DNA from: Bradyrhizobium erythrophlei
GTDB lineage: Bacteria; Pseudomonadota; Alphaproteobacteria; Rhizobiales; Xanthobacteraceae
Direction: 5' to 3'
Assembly (NCBI RefSeq): GCF_900129425.1
Contig: NZ_LT670817.1
Coordinates: 558,001 to 622,000, forward strand
DNA: 64,000 nt
Below the pieces are notes generated by a model. The model ran no database searches, was not told the origin of the DNA, and was given only the letters and a program-made list of their open reading frames with translations. Made by a program: the position numbers and the translations under genes. Shown piece after piece: positions 26,495-35,659 of the stretch. Numbering within the stretch: position 1 is the stretch's first letter; every line of letters starts with the position of its first letter.

Positions 26495-27739
26495 ATGGCG
26501 ACGGCGAATCCGAGCATCAGCGAGAGCGCAATCGAGCAGATCACCGCTGACCGCGGTCCGCATTACGAGCCGTTCGGCTGGCATCACTGGCCGGAACATC
26601 CGTGGCTGGCTTATCAGTTCCGTCGCGGCCTTGGCGAAACCCAGGAAGGGGGCGGCAGCGTCAGCGAGGTAATGCAGGCGGGATCGCGGATGATTCCGGG
26701 TGATCTGGAAAGCTGGCACGCCGAGTGGATGCGGATTGCCGACCGCAATTGGGATCGCGGGCTCGCCGAAGAAAAGTCCGGTCACATCCGCACCGCGATG
26801 AACTGCTTCCTGCGCGCGGCAGATTATTACCGGCAGGCTGAATTCCATCTTGAACCTGACGATCCGCGCCGGCTTCCCACTTTCGAGAAGATGGAAGGCT
26901 GCTCGCACAAATTCATCGGTTACCTCAATCCGCCCGGCGAGATCGTTGAGATTCCCTATGAGCCGGGCAAGCCGATCTGCGGCTATTTCATTCGCGCGCC
27001 GTTTCCCGGCGACAAATTGCCGGTGCTGATCTGCATGGGCGGGCTCGATTCCATCAAGGACGAGATGTGGTTTATGCAGGCTCATGGCTGCCTGCAGCGC
27101 GGCATCTCGGTGCTGATGATTGATGGGCCTGGACAGGGCGGCACGCTGCGTCGCCACAAGATCGTTACCCGCGCGGATAGCGAAGTACCAATCGGCAAAT
27201 GCATCGACTGGCTCGAACAGCGTCCCGACGTTGATGAGTTACGCATCGCCGTGTGCGGATCGAGCCTCGGAGGCTACTACGCGGCGCGCGCGGCGTGTTA
27301 CGAGCCGCGATTGGCGGCAGCTATTTCGCATGGCGCGATTTGGTCGGTGCACGACATGTGGGGCACCAAGGGCGACGACTTCGGTCTTGCCATGCACATC
27401 CGCTGGGTGTTCGGCGCGAAAACGATGGCCGAGGCACATGCGCTGATGAAGCCGTTCACGCTGAAGGGGCATCTCGAACACATGGCTTGTCCCTATCTGG
27501 TGCTGCACGGCGGCCACGACGTGCTGACGGTGACCGCGGCGCGCAGCACCTACGATTATGCCAGGGCGCATGGCGTTGACGCGACGATGCGGGTGCTCGA
27601 CCCCGAGGAAACCGGCGCCGAGCACTGCCAGCACGACAATCCAACCATCGGCCAGGAAGTGCTGGCCGATTGGCTCGCCGATCGCTTTGGAATCGATCAG
27701 CGTGCTTTGTTGAGAACATCCATCAATCCCTTGATATGA
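26495..27739 (+). CDS. Alpha/beta hydrolase, 2,6-dihydropseudooxynicotine hydrolase-like
   Basis: First gene of the operon; about 414 residues from ATG 26495 (the frame is open to 26414). It has an N-terminal helical cap (residues ~1-150) followed by an alpha/beta core: MGGLDSIKDEMW, the nucleophile elbow CGSSLGGYYAARA, an acid in HGGHDVLT and the catalytic His in GAEHCQHD. This architecture resembles C-C or C-N bond hydrolases acting on carbonyl compounds, such as the nicotine-pathway enzyme, and the DUF1100/FrsA group. It presumably cleaves a ketone or amide intermediate. Its stop overlaps the next start (ATGA). Confidence 0.75.
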   Translation: MATANPSISESAIEQITADRGPHYEPFGWHHWPEHPWLAYQFRRGLGETQEGGGSVSEVMQAGSRMIPGDLESWHAEWMRIADRNWDRGLAEEKSGHIRTAMNCFLRAADYYRQAEFHLEPDDPRRLPTFEKMEGCSHKFIGYLNPPGEIVEIPYEPGKPICGYFIRAPFPGDKLPVLICMGGLDSIKDEMWFMQAHGCLQRGISVLMIDGPGQGGTLRRHKIVTRADSEVPIGKCIDWLEQRPDVDELRIAVCGSSLGGYYAARAACYEPRLAAAISHGAIWSVHDMWGTKGDDFGLAMHIRWVFGAKTMAEAHALMKPFTLKGHLEHMACPYLVLHGGHDVLTVTAARSTYDYARAHGVDATMRVLDPEETGAEHCQHDNPTIGQEVLADWLADRFGIDQRALLRTSINPLI

Positions 27740-28398
27740 GGCGCGAAATGAATCTCGGTGTCGATCATCCCAGGGTCGCTGTGGTCGCGATCGACCTGCA
27801 TCGTGGTCATCTCGATATGGCGGTGGCGACCATGCCGACCACGCCCGAGGTCGCGACCCGGATCATCGCCGCCAACCAGCGGCTGTTCGACTGGTGCCGC
27901 AGCGTCGATATTCCGATCGTCCATCAGGTGACATCCTATCGCGACGCCGACGAAATTCGCGCCAATCCGTTCTGGCGCACCCGCGCCGAGGACCCGACCG
28001 CCACCCGCAAGAACGTGATGCGTCACAACATCATCGGTGGACCCGGCTGCGCGGTGATGCCGCAGTTGCTGGATCCCCGCGATTTCGTCGTCAACACCAA
28101 GAAACGGTACGACTGTTTCCTCGGCACCGATCTCGATTTCCTGCTGCGCTCGCACGGCATCAACACCCTTCTGATCACCGGCGTGAATACCAATTCCTGC
28201 GTGCTGGCGACAACGACCGCGGCCAATGTCCGAGATTACGCGGTGATCGTGGTCGAGGACTGCGTCGACAGTATGGACGGACCCGAACTTCATGCCGCGG
28301 GCCTCGCCTGCATCAAGACAGCCTTTGGCTTCGTGATGGGCACCGACGCGGTGATGGCGCTCGACGGGCTTGCCCCGCGCCGGAACAGTGCTGCATGA
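27736..28398 (+). CDS. Isochorismatase-family cysteine hydrolase
   Basis: About 220 residues. The catalytic triad of the family is visible: Asp in VAIDLHRGH, Lys in VVNTKKRYDCF, Cys in GVNTNSCVLATTT. Relatives hydrolyse N-carbamoyl or amide bonds (N-carbamoylsarcosine, maleamate, nicotinamide, biuret), so this gene suggests that the substrate carries an amide or ureido group. The start is ATG 27736, overlapping the previous stop; ATG 27748 (MNLGVDHP) is a reasonable alternative. It is 37 bases from the next gene. Confidence 0.82.
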   Translation: MRREMNLGVDHPRVAVVAIDLHRGHLDMAVATMPTTPEVATRIIAANQRLFDWCRSVDIPIVHQVTSYRDADEIRANPFWRTRAEDPTATRKNVMRHNIIGGPGCAVMPQLLDPRDFVVNTKKRYDCFLGTDLDFLLRSHGINTLLITGVNTNSCVLATTTAANVRDYAVIVVEDCVDSMDGPELHAAGLACIKTAFGFVMGTDAVMALDGLAPRRNSAA

Positions 28399-28435
28399 CC
28401 GCTCAGATTCCCAACCGACCGAAGAGTAACTTCCT

Positions 28436-29338
28436 ATGACCGACCCCATGATCCCGCGCGACCGCTGCGACTATTCCGCCATCGTCGACCGTCCGGCGCT
28501 GAAGCTGCCGGGCGGCGCCCGCATCGTGATATGGACCATTGTCAATCTCGAAGTCTGGGACATCGGTAAGCCGATGGCACGGCAGGTACTGCCGGCTCCT
28601 ACAGGTATTTCGCTGCTGCCGGATGTGCCGAACTGGAGCTGGCACGAATACGGCATGCGCGTTGGGGTGTGGCGTTTCTTCGATCTCTACAAGAAACTCG
28701 GGATCGCGCCGACCCTCTCGATCAACGCGCGGGTCTGCGAGGATTATCCGCGCGTGGCGCAACAGGCCAAGGATGCCAACTGGGAATTCATGGGCCACGC
28801 CTATGAGCAGGGGCCGATCCACAAGGAGCCGGACCAGAAGGCGATGATCGATCGCTCGATGGGCGTGATCGAAAAATTCACCGGCAAGCGGCCGGTGGGC
28901 TGGCTCGGACCCGGCCTGACCCAGACGCTGGAGACCCCCGAATACCTCGCTGGAGCCGGCGTCAAATATATCGGCGACTGGGTCTATGACGACGAACCGA
29001 CTGTGATCCGTACCGCCAAAGGGCCGCTGGTAACGCTGCCCTATACGGCGGAGTTGAACGACATTCCGATGATGATGGTGCAGCACCACGAGAGCGATCA
29101 TATGCTCAAGCGCGCTATCGACAGCTTCGACCGGTTGTATGAGGAGAGCAGGGATCGGCCGAAGATCCTGTCGCTCGCGATCCACCCTTACATCAGCGGA
29201 CAGCCGTTCAGGATCAAGTATCTTGAGGCGATCTACGACTACGTGAACAAGTTCGAGGGCGTCGTGCATTGGAATGGCGAGCAGATCCTCGACTGGTACA
29301 ACGGGCAGACCGCCGTGCAGCCGGGATCGAAGGCGTGA
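28436..29338 (+). CDS. Polysaccharide deacetylase-like (PuuE/allantoinase-type) protein 1
   Basis: A 300-residue NodB-fold protein of the PuuE-like branch, which acts on small amides or ring ureides rather than polysaccharides. Characteristic blocks: GARIVIWTIVNLEVWD, PDVPNWSWHEYGMRVG, ANWEFMGHAYEQ, GKRPVGWLGPGLTQT, and ILSLAIHPYISGQPFRIKYL. There is no signal peptide, so it works in the cytoplasm. A second paralogue lies two genes downstream. It overlaps the FAA hydrolase start by four bases. Confidence 0.82.
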   Translation: MTDPMIPRDRCDYSAIVDRPALKLPGGARIVIWTIVNLEVWDIGKPMARQVLPAPTGISLLPDVPNWSWHEYGMRVGVWRFFDLYKKLGIAPTLSINARVCEDYPRVAQQAKDANWEFMGHAYEQGPIHKEPDQKAMIDRSMGVIEKFTGKRPVGWLGPGLTQTLETPEYLAGAGVKYIGDWVYDDEPTVIRTAKGPLVTLPYTAELNDIPMMMVQHHESDHMLKRAIDSFDRLYEESRDRPKILSLAIHPYISGQPFRIKYLEAIYDYVNKFEGVVHWNGEQILDWYNGQTAVQPGSKA

Positions 29339-30042
29339 GCGCCGCAGTCCAGCGCGTCCTGCCGGCGATCCCGGCCACCGAAGTGCCGGTTGTGGGCGGC
29401 GGTTTCTTTCCGGTTCGCCGGGTCTATTGCGTCGGCCGTAACTATGTCGACCACATCCGCGAGATGAAGGAAGCCGACGAACGCGATCCGCCGTTCTTCT
29501 TTCAAAAGCCGCGCGACGCCGTAGTGCCCAATGGCGCGCAGGTGCCCTATCCGCCGTTCACCTCCGATTTTCAGTTCGAGGTGGAACTGGTGATCGCGAT
29601 CGGCTGCGGCGGGCGCGATATTGCTGTTGCCGACGCGCGCGATCATATCTGGGGTTATGCCGTCGGCATCGACCTGACGCGGCGCGATCGTCAGCGTGAC
29701 GCGCGCGATCTGCGTCTGCCGTGGGAAGTCGGCAAGAGCTTCGACGCCTCCGCGCCCTGCGGCACCATCGCGCCGGTGCGCGATGCACGGCATTTCAAGG
29801 GCAGCAACATCACGCTCTCGGTGAATGGCATCGAGCGCCAGCGCGGCGATATCGGGCAGATGATCTGGAGCGTGCCCGAGGTGATCGCGCAATTGTCGAA
29901 GCAAGTCACGCTCGGCACAGGCGATCTGATTTATTCTGGCACCCCGGCGGGAGTGGGTCCCGTTATGCCGGGCGATCTGATTGCCGCCCATATCGAGGGG
30001 CTGCCGTCGCTTACCATCACCATCACTCCACTTGAGGCATGA
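29335..30042 (+). CDS. FAA family hydrolase (fumarylpyruvate hydrolase-like)
   Basis: A 235-residue fumarylacetoacetase-fold hydrolase. GTG 29335 overlaps the previous stop (GTGA) and is preferred over the ATG at 29269, which lies inside the upstream gene. Family blocks: RRVYCVGRNYVDHI, RDPPFFFQKPRDAVV, and metal ligands in FEVELVIAIGCGG and TRRDRQRD, ending YSGTPAGVGPVMPGD. Such enzymes cleave beta-diketo or enol acids into two organic acids. It likely performs a late carbon-carbon cleavage. Its stop overlaps the next start (ATGA). Confidence 0.85.
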   Translation: MSAAVQRVLPAIPATEVPVVGGGFFPVRRVYCVGRNYVDHIREMKEADERDPPFFFQKPRDAVVPNGAQVPYPPFTSDFQFEVELVIAIGCGGRDIAVADARDHIWGYAVGIDLTRRDRQRDARDLRLPWEVGKSFDASAPCGTIAPVRDARHFKGSNITLSVNGIERQRGDIGQMIWSVPEVIAQLSKQVTLGTGDLIYSGTPAGVGPVMPGDLIAAHIEGLPSLTITITPLEA

Positions 30043-30923
30043 CCATGTTGCCCACCGAACGCATTGCCTATTCGCCGATTGCGACCCGTCCGCCGCTGAA
30101 ACTGCCGAATGGCGCGCGGATGGCAGTGTGGGTGATCGTCAATGTCGAGGAGTGGGACGCCAAGCAGACGATGCCGCGCACCGTGCTGACGCCGCCGGCC
30201 GGCGGTTCGCCAACCCCCGACATTCCGAACTGGGCCTGGCACGAATACGGCAACCGCGTTGGCTTCTGGCGCATCCTCAAGGTGTTCGACGAATTCAATA
30301 TCCCTGGCGTACTCGCCATCAACGGCTCGGCGCTCGCGGCCTATCCGCCGATCGTCGAGGCGGCGATGGCGCGCAATTGGGAGTTCATGGGCCACGGCTT
30401 CACCCAGCGCAACATGCAGAAAGTTGAGAACGAGCGCGAGGACATACGCAAGACCGCCGACGTGATCGCCAAGGCGACCGGTAAGCGACCGCGGGGCTGG
30501 CTTGGCCCTGGCCTCACCGAGACCTGGGAGACGCCGGACCTGCTCAAGGAGGAGGGTTACGATTATGTCGCCGACTGGGTGCTGGACGACCAACCAGTCT
30601 GGCTCAAGACCACCACCAAGCCTATCGTCAATGTGCCCTATACCCAGGAATGCAATGACGTCGCGATGATGCTGATCCAGCATCACAAGGCCTCGGAGTA
30701 TTACGACCGCGCCATCGACCAGTTCGAACAGATCTACGACGATGCAGCGGATTCCGCCCGGATCATGGCGCTGGTTTTGCATCCCTACATCATGGGTGCG
30801 CCGCATCGCCTGAAATATTTCCGCCGTATCTTCGAAACCATCCGGAAGAAGCCGGACGTCGCGTTCATGACCGGAGAACAGATCCTCGACTGGTATCTCT
30901 CCGTGGGACCGAAACCGCCGTAG
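30039..30923 (+). CDS. Polysaccharide deacetylase-like (PuuE-type) protein 2
   Basis: A 294-residue paralogue of the protein at 28436-29338, sharing PNWAWHEYGNRVGFWRIL, NWEFMGHGFTQ, GWLGPGLTETWETPD and VLHPYIMGAPHRLKYF. The two are clearly related but far from identical, which suggests either two successive ring or amide substrates or a hetero-oligomer. It starts within the stop codon of the FAA hydrolase and is followed 13 bases later by the transporter genes. Confidence 0.82.
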   Translation: MTMLPTERIAYSPIATRPPLKLPNGARMAVWVIVNVEEWDAKQTMPRTVLTPPAGGSPTPDIPNWAWHEYGNRVGFWRILKVFDEFNIPGVLAINGSALAAYPPIVEAAMARNWEFMGHGFTQRNMQKVENEREDIRKTADVIAKATGKRPRGWLGPGLTETWETPDLLKEEGYDYVADWVLDDQPVWLKTTTKPIVNVPYTQECNDVAMMLIQHHKASEYYDRAIDQFEQIYDDAADSARIMALVLHPYIMGAPHRLKYFRRIFETIRKKPDVAFMTGEQILDWYLSVGPKPP

Positions 30924-30936
30924 TCACGGATCAGGG

Positions 30937-31788
30937 ATGAGTATCTTTCAACTCCTTAACGGATTGACCTTCGCCGCACTGCTGTTTGTGGTGGCGAGCG
31001 GCTTTACGTTGATATTCGGGTTGCTGCGCATCGTCAATCTGGCCCATGGCGCGCTGTATCTGTTCGGCGGTTACGTCGGCTTCACCGTCGCAGTAAAGAC
31101 CGGCAGCTTCGCGCTCGGCGGTATTGGCGCCATGGTTGCCATAGCAGCGATCGGCTTCGTGCTCGACCAGGGTTTGCTGCGTTTTGTGCGTGGCAACGAG
31201 CTGCGTCAGGTGCTGCTGACGCTCGGCTTTGCGTTCGTGCTTAACGATCTGGCCCTGGTGATCTGGGGCGGCGACAGTTTTACGGTGCCGATCCCGCAGA
31301 CGCTGCGCGGCGGCCTGCGTGTGTTCGGCGTATTTTATCCGACCTATCGTTTGTTTGTGTTGGTCACCGGCATCGTGCTGTTCGCAGCGCTTTGGCTCCT
31401 GCTGAATCATACGCGCCTCGGCGCCTTGATCCGCGCCGGCGTCGATGACGCCGAGATGGTGGAAGCGTCAGGGGTCAATATCCGCCGCGTGTTCCTTGTC
31501 ACCTTTTTGCTCGGTTCGGCTTTGGCCGGCCTCGGCGGCTTGATGGGCGGCGCCTTCCTCTCGCTGTATCCGTCGGCCGATGCCGAGATCCTGGTATTCA
31601 GCCTCGCGGTGGTGATCATCGGCGGGCGCGGCAGCCTGGTCGGTGTTGGTGTCGGCAGCCTGCTGGTCGGCCTGCTCAACACGCTCGGCCAGGTGATGTT
31701 TCCGGAACTGGCCTATTTCGTGATTTTCGGTCCCATGGCGGTGCTGCTGGCATTCCGTCCGCTCGGTCTGTTCGGACGGGCCGCATGA
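30937..31788 (+). CDS. livH: Branched-chain amino acid-type ABC permease (LivH)
   Basis: A 283-residue inner-membrane permease of the HAAT family with about eight hydrophobic segments. It starts MSIFQLLNGLTFAALLFVV and has the typical GFTLIFGLLRIVNLAHGALY block and the ATPase-contact region VEASGVNIRRVFLVTFLLGS. It pairs with LivM, whose start overlaps its stop. In this context it imports the operon's substrate rather than leucine. Confidence 0.9.
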   Translation: MSIFQLLNGLTFAALLFVVASGFTLIFGLLRIVNLAHGALYLFGGYVGFTVAVKTGSFALGGIGAMVAIAAIGFVLDQGLLRFVRGNELRQVLLTLGFAFVLNDLALVIWGGDSFTVPIPQTLRGGLRVFGVFYPTYRLFVLVTGIVLFAALWLLLNHTRLGALIRAGVDDAEMVEASGVNIRRVFLVTFLLGSALAGLGGLMGGAFLSLYPSADAEILVFSLAVVIIGGRGSLVGVGVGSLLVGLLNTLGQVMFPELAYFVIFGPMAVLLAFRPLGLFGRAA

Positions 31789-32750
31789 CGACGCCGGTCG
31801 CACCGAGGGTTTTGGGTGTTGCCGGAATGACCGGACGCGCGGCGCTGATCGCCGCCATCATTGTTGTCGCTGCCGCGGCCTTGCCGTTGCTGCTGTCGAA
31901 TTATCAGGTCGGCCTCGCCACCGAAGTGCTGATCTTCGGAATTCTGGCGATGTCGATCGATATCCTCGCCGGCTTTGCCGGGCGCACCTCGCTTGGCCAT
32001 GGCGCGATCTTCGGCGTCTCCACCTATGTCGTCGTCTACGCCACGACCCATGCCGGACTGCCGCCGGCGGTCGCCTTCGCGGCCGGCGTGTTGGCCGCCA
32101 CAGTGGTTGCGGCGATCTTCGGATTGCTCGCGGTGCGCACCTCCGGTGTCTACTTCCTGCTGCTGACATTGGCGCTCGGCATGATCGTCTGGGGTATCTG
32201 CTTGCGCTGGACCCAGGTGACCGGTGGCGAAAACGGTATGCGCGGCGACGTTCGTCCGGCGGTGCTGCTGACCAACAGCACGTTTTATTGGGCCGTGCTT
32301 GCCAGCGCCGCGGTGGTAGCATTTGCGATGTGGCGGTTCGTGCGCTCGCCGTTCGGTCTGACGCTGCGCGGCATCCGCGACAGCGAAAGCCGCATGCGCA
32401 GCCTCGGCTACAACGTGCCGCTACATTTATTCATCGGCTTCACGGTGTCCGGATTCTTTGCCGGCGTCGCAGGCGCACTGTACGCGATGTTCAACAACTT
32501 CGTCAGCCCGTCTACCGTGGCGCTGGCGCAGTCAGTCGAGGGCGTGTTGATGATGATCGCCGGCGGTGTCGGCACGCTGTTTGGCGCGTTCGTTGGCGCC
32601 GCCGCGATCATCGCGCTGGAGAACGTGGTCAGCGCCTATACCGAGCGCTGGCAGATGGTGCTCGGCATCACCTTCATCCTCATCATGATCTTCGCCCCTG
32701 AGGGCATCATCGGCAAGCTGCGCGCCACTCTGACACGCAAGGTGCGTTAA
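31785..32750 (+). CDS. livM: Branched-chain amino acid-type ABC permease (LivM)
   Basis: A 321-residue membrane protein, partner of LivH; blocks SIDILAGFAGRTSLGHGAIF, GVYFLLLTLALGMI and RSPFGLTLRGIRDSESRM are typical. It overlaps livH by four bases (ATGA). The substrate-binding protein follows 28 bases later. Confidence 0.9.
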   Translation: MTTPVAPRVLGVAGMTGRAALIAAIIVVAAAALPLLLSNYQVGLATEVLIFGILAMSIDILAGFAGRTSLGHGAIFGVSTYVVVYATTHAGLPPAVAFAAGVLAATVVAAIFGLLAVRTSGVYFLLLTLALGMIVWGICLRWTQVTGGENGMRGDVRPAVLLTNSTFYWAVLASAAVVAFAMWRFVRSPFGLTLRGIRDSESRMRSLGYNVPLHLFIGFTVSGFFAGVAGALYAMFNNFVSPSTVALAQSVEGVLMMIAGGVGTLFGAFVGAAAIIALENVVSAYTERWQMVLGITFILIMIFAPEGIIGKLRATLTRKVR

Positions 32751-32778
32751 TCGAATGCTTTTACGAAAGGATATCGAA

Positions 32779-34038
32779 ATGGACCGCAGGCAATTTCTGA
32801 AAAACACAACGGCCGCGTTAACCGTCGCAGGCGCGGGCGTCGGACCATGGCGCAGTGCCCAGGCGCAGGCAGGCCCGATCAAGATCGGTCTGCTCGCGCC
32901 GCTCACCGGCGTTGTCGCCTCGGGCGGCAAGGAGATGGTTGAGGGCGTGCAGTTCTATCTCGATCGGGTCAAGGGCGAGATGGGTGGCCGCAAGGTCGAA
33001 TTGGTGATCGAGGACGACGCCTCCAACCCCGACACCGCTTTGCAGAAAGCACGCCGCCTTGTCGAGCAGGGCAATTGCCACATGCTGATCGGTAATCTGC
33101 TCGCCAACACCGGATTGGCGGTTGCCAACTACGTCAAGGGCACCGGTACGCCATACTTCATTCCGATCATTGCTGCAGACGACCTGACCCAGCGCCAACG
33201 TATCAAGAACGTGATCCGCGTCGCCGGGTACAGCGCCAGTGAATTCACCCATCCGCTCGGCGATTGGGCGCTGAAGCAGGGTTACAAGAAGATCGCAACC
33301 ATCAGCCAGGACTACACCTTCGGCCACGAGCAGTGCGGCGGGCTCGCCCAGGTGTTCACCGAAGGCGGTGGCGAGATCGTGCAGCAGTTCTGGCATCCGC
33401 TCAACACGGCGGACTTCAGCCCCTATCTCGGCCAGCTCGCCGACCTTAAGATCGATGCGGTCTTTGCGATGGAGACCGGCGCGGATGCTACCCGCTTTAT
33501 CCAGCAATATTCCAGCTTCGGCCTGAAGGCGCAGACGCCTCTGCTCGCCGCGATGAACGGCACCGACCAGTCGGTGATCCGGACGCTTGGCGAGGAATGC
33601 GAGGGCATCATCTCGCCGGCGCATTTCGCGGAGGGTTCGGACAATCCGGTGACGCAGGAGTTCGCCAAGGAATATGAGGCGAAGTACGGCAAGATCCCGT
33701 CGCTCTACGGTTTCTCGATGTATTCCGGCGTGATGTGGATCGACGCTGCGCTAAAGAAGATGGGTGGCAAGGTGGAGGGCCGCGACGCCTTCATCGATAC
33801 CGTGTTGAAGACCGAACTTGATGGCTCACCGCTCGGCAAGGCCGTCAAGCTCGATGCCTACGGCAACCCGATTTACGACGTTTATATCCGCAAGGTCGCG
33901 AAGCGCGCCGACGGCAAATTCTGGAACGTGCCGGTCACCTCCTATCCGAACGTCTCGCAGTTCTGGAAGTACGATCCGGAGACCTACCTGAAGCAGCCGC
34001 CCTATTCGCGCACCTTCCAAGGCATCAAGAAGGCCTGA
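32779..34038 (+). CDS. HAAT ABC transporter periplasmic substrate-binding protein
   Basis: About 419 residues. The start at 32779 has AAAGGA upstream and begins the Tat-type leader MDRRQFLKNTTAALTVAG, cleaved near AQAQA. The mature protein has the type I periplasmic-binding fold of LivK-like proteins: PIKIGLLAPLTGVVASGGKE, the DPDTALQKARRLVEQ helix region, and DYTFGHEQCGGL. Relatives in degradation operons bind aromatic acids, amides or ureas as often as amino acids. A hairpin directly after the gene (34054-34080) may raise its dosage relative to the ATPases. Confidence 0.88.
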   Translation: MDRRQFLKNTTAALTVAGAGVGPWRSAQAQAGPIKIGLLAPLTGVVASGGKEMVEGVQFYLDRVKGEMGGRKVELVIEDDASNPDTALQKARRLVEQGNCHMLIGNLLANTGLAVANYVKGTGTPYFIPIIAADDLTQRQRIKNVIRVAGYSASEFTHPLGDWALKQGYKKIATISQDYTFGHEQCGGLAQVFTEGGGEIVQQFWHPLNTADFSPYLGQLADLKIDAVFAMETGADATRFIQQYSSFGLKAQTPLLAAMNGTDQSVIRTLGEECEGIISPAHFAEGSDNPVTQEFAKEYEAKYGKIPSLYGFSMYSGVMWIDAALKKMGGKVEGRDAFIDTVLKTELDGSPLGKAVKLDAYGNPIYDVYIRKVAKRADGKFWNVPVTSYPNVSQFWKYDPETYLKQPPYSRTFQGIKKA

Positions 34039-34053
34039 TCCGTCGCTGACACC

Positions 34054-34080
34054 GAGACGCGGCCCCAATGGTCGCGTCTC
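34054..34080 (+). terminator. Intra-operon hairpin after the binding-protein gene
   Basis: GAGACGCGGCC and GGTCGCGTCTC pair over 10 of 11 positions around a CCAAT loop. It lies between the binding-protein stop (34038) and livG. Such a stem can act as partial terminator or as a 3' stabiliser, giving more binding protein than ATPase. Confidence 0.55.
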
Positions 34081-34088
34081 GACTTTAA

Positions 34089-34898
34089 TTGATCGCATTG
34101 GTGTCCACTTCGCCCGACGATCCTCTACCGGAAAATAAACTCGTGCCCGAGCCGATCCTAACGCTGACAGACGCTATGGTTGCCTTCGACGCGCTGCGCG
34201 CGGTCGACGGCGTCAGCCTGTCCGTGCCGCGCGGCCAACGTCGCGCCATCATCGGCCCCAACGGCGCCGGTAAGACCACGCTGTTCAACGCCATCGCCGG
34301 GATGGTGACGCCGACCAGCGGCCGGATCATGTTCGATGGTCACGACATCACGAAGCTGCCGCCGCATCGCCGCGCGCAGCTCGGCATCTCCCGCACCTTC
34401 CAGATCACCAATCTGTTTCCGACGCTGAGCGTGCAGGACAACATGGTGCTGGCCTTGCGCGGACTGTCGCCGCGCAAATTTTCGTTGTTCGGGAGGCCCG
34501 ATACGGATTCCGTCGAAGCGCTGCGCATCGCCGCTGCGCTCGGCGCGGCCCGCATCGTGGAACGTGCCGATGTCACGGTCAAGCAATTGTCCTATGGCGA
34601 ACAACGCCAGCTCGAGATCGCGCTTTCGCTTGTAACGACGCCGACGATGCTGCTGCTCGACGAGCCGGCCGCCGGCCTGTCGCCATCGGAGCGCTCAATG
34701 GTTGCGGAGATCATCCGGTCGCTGGATCGAGACATCACCGTGGTGCTGATCGAGCATGACATGGATCTCGCGCTTGGTCTCGTCGACTTCGTGACTTGCA
34801 TGTTTGAAGGACGCATTCTGGTGGAGGAGGCTCCCGAGGGCATCCGTCGCAACAAGAAGGTCCAGGAAGTGTATCTCGGGAAGCCGCGTCATGCTTGA
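34089..34898 (+). CDS. livG: HAAT ABC transporter ATP-binding protein (LivG)
   Basis: An ATPase of about 250-269 residues with Walker A IIGPNGAGKTTLFNAI, signature LSYGEQRQLEIALSL, Walker B MLLLDEPAAGLS and switch His in LIEHDMDL. The start is uncertain: TTG 34089 is the longest, while GTG 34143 has a GGAAAA upstream and begins right at the domain (VPEPILTLTDAMVAF). It overlaps livF by eight bases. It forms the heterodimeric motor with LivF. Confidence 0.88.
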   Translation: MIALVSTSPDDPLPENKLVPEPILTLTDAMVAFDALRAVDGVSLSVPRGQRRAIIGPNGAGKTTLFNAIAGMVTPTSGRIMFDGHDITKLPPHRRAQLGISRTFQITNLFPTLSVQDNMVLALRGLSPRKFSLFGRPDTDSVEALRIAAALGAARIVERADVTVKQLSYGEQRQLEIALSLVTTPTMLLLDEPAAGLSPSERSMVAEIIRSLDRDITVVLIEHDMDLALGLVDFVTCMFEGRILVEEAPEGIRRNKKVQEVYLGKPRHA

Positions 34899-35595
34899 GG
34901 TTCGCGATCTGCACAGCGGCTATGGCGAGGCGGTTGTGGTCCGCGGTGTCTCGCTCGATGTCGGCGCCGGCGAGATCGTCGCGCTGCTCGGCCGCAACGG
35001 CATGGGCAAGACCACCTTTATCCGCTCGATCATGGGGCTGACGCCGCCGCAGATCCGCTCAGGCTCGATCACCTGGCGCGGCGAAAGTCTGGTCGGCCTG
35101 CGCCCGCACGACATCGCGGACCGCAAGATCGCGATCGTGCCGCAGGGCAGGCGGCTGTTTTCGTCGCTGACGGTGACGGAACATCTCACCATGCTGAAGG
35201 GAACGCGCGCCAAGGACGGCTGGACGGTCGAGCGCGTGTTTGGGATTTTTCCGCGTCTTGCGGAGCGGCGACATCACCGCGGCGGACAATTGTCCGGTGG
35301 CGAGCGCGGCATGCTCGCGGTCGGCCGCGCGCTGATGATGGATCCGCAATTGATCCTGATGGATGAGCCATCCGAAGGCCTGGCGCCGGTGATGGTGCAG
35401 CATCTCGAAGGCATCATTCTTGATCTGAAGCGCGAGGGGCTGTCGATCCTGCTGGTCGAGCAGAATCTCTACAGCGCATTGGCCGTCGCCGACCGGGTAT
35501 ACATTATCGAGACCGGGCAGGTCGTACATCAGGGTGATGCGAAAGAACTGAGCCAACATGCCGACCTGCTGTTCCAACGCCTCGGTGTGCAGTGA
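34891..35595 (+). CDS. livF: HAAT ABC transporter ATP-binding protein (LivF)
   Basis: A 234-residue ATPase from ATG 34891, overlapping livG. Walker A is LLGRNGMGKTTFIRSI, signature LSGGERGMLAVGRAL, Walker B LILMDEPSEGLAP, switch region LLVEQNLYSAL; the Gln in place of Asp-His order is normal for LivF. With it the importer is complete: binding protein, two permeases, two ATPases. Confidence 0.9.
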   Translation: MLEVRDLHSGYGEAVVVRGVSLDVGAGEIVALLGRNGMGKTTFIRSIMGLTPPQIRSGSITWRGESLVGLRPHDIADRKIAIVPQGRRLFSSLTVTEHLTMLKGTRAKDGWTVERVFGIFPRLAERRHHRGGQLSGGERGMLAVGRALMMDPQLILMDEPSEGLAPVMVQHLEGIILDLKREGLSILLVEQNLYSALAVADRVYIIETGQVVHQGDAKELSQHADLLFQRLGVQ

Positions 35596-35659
35596 GCAAA
35601 GTTGCCAGCGAAGACCGGTTGGCTCCGGTCGCCGAACTGAATTGAGTAAAGTGAGCCGC

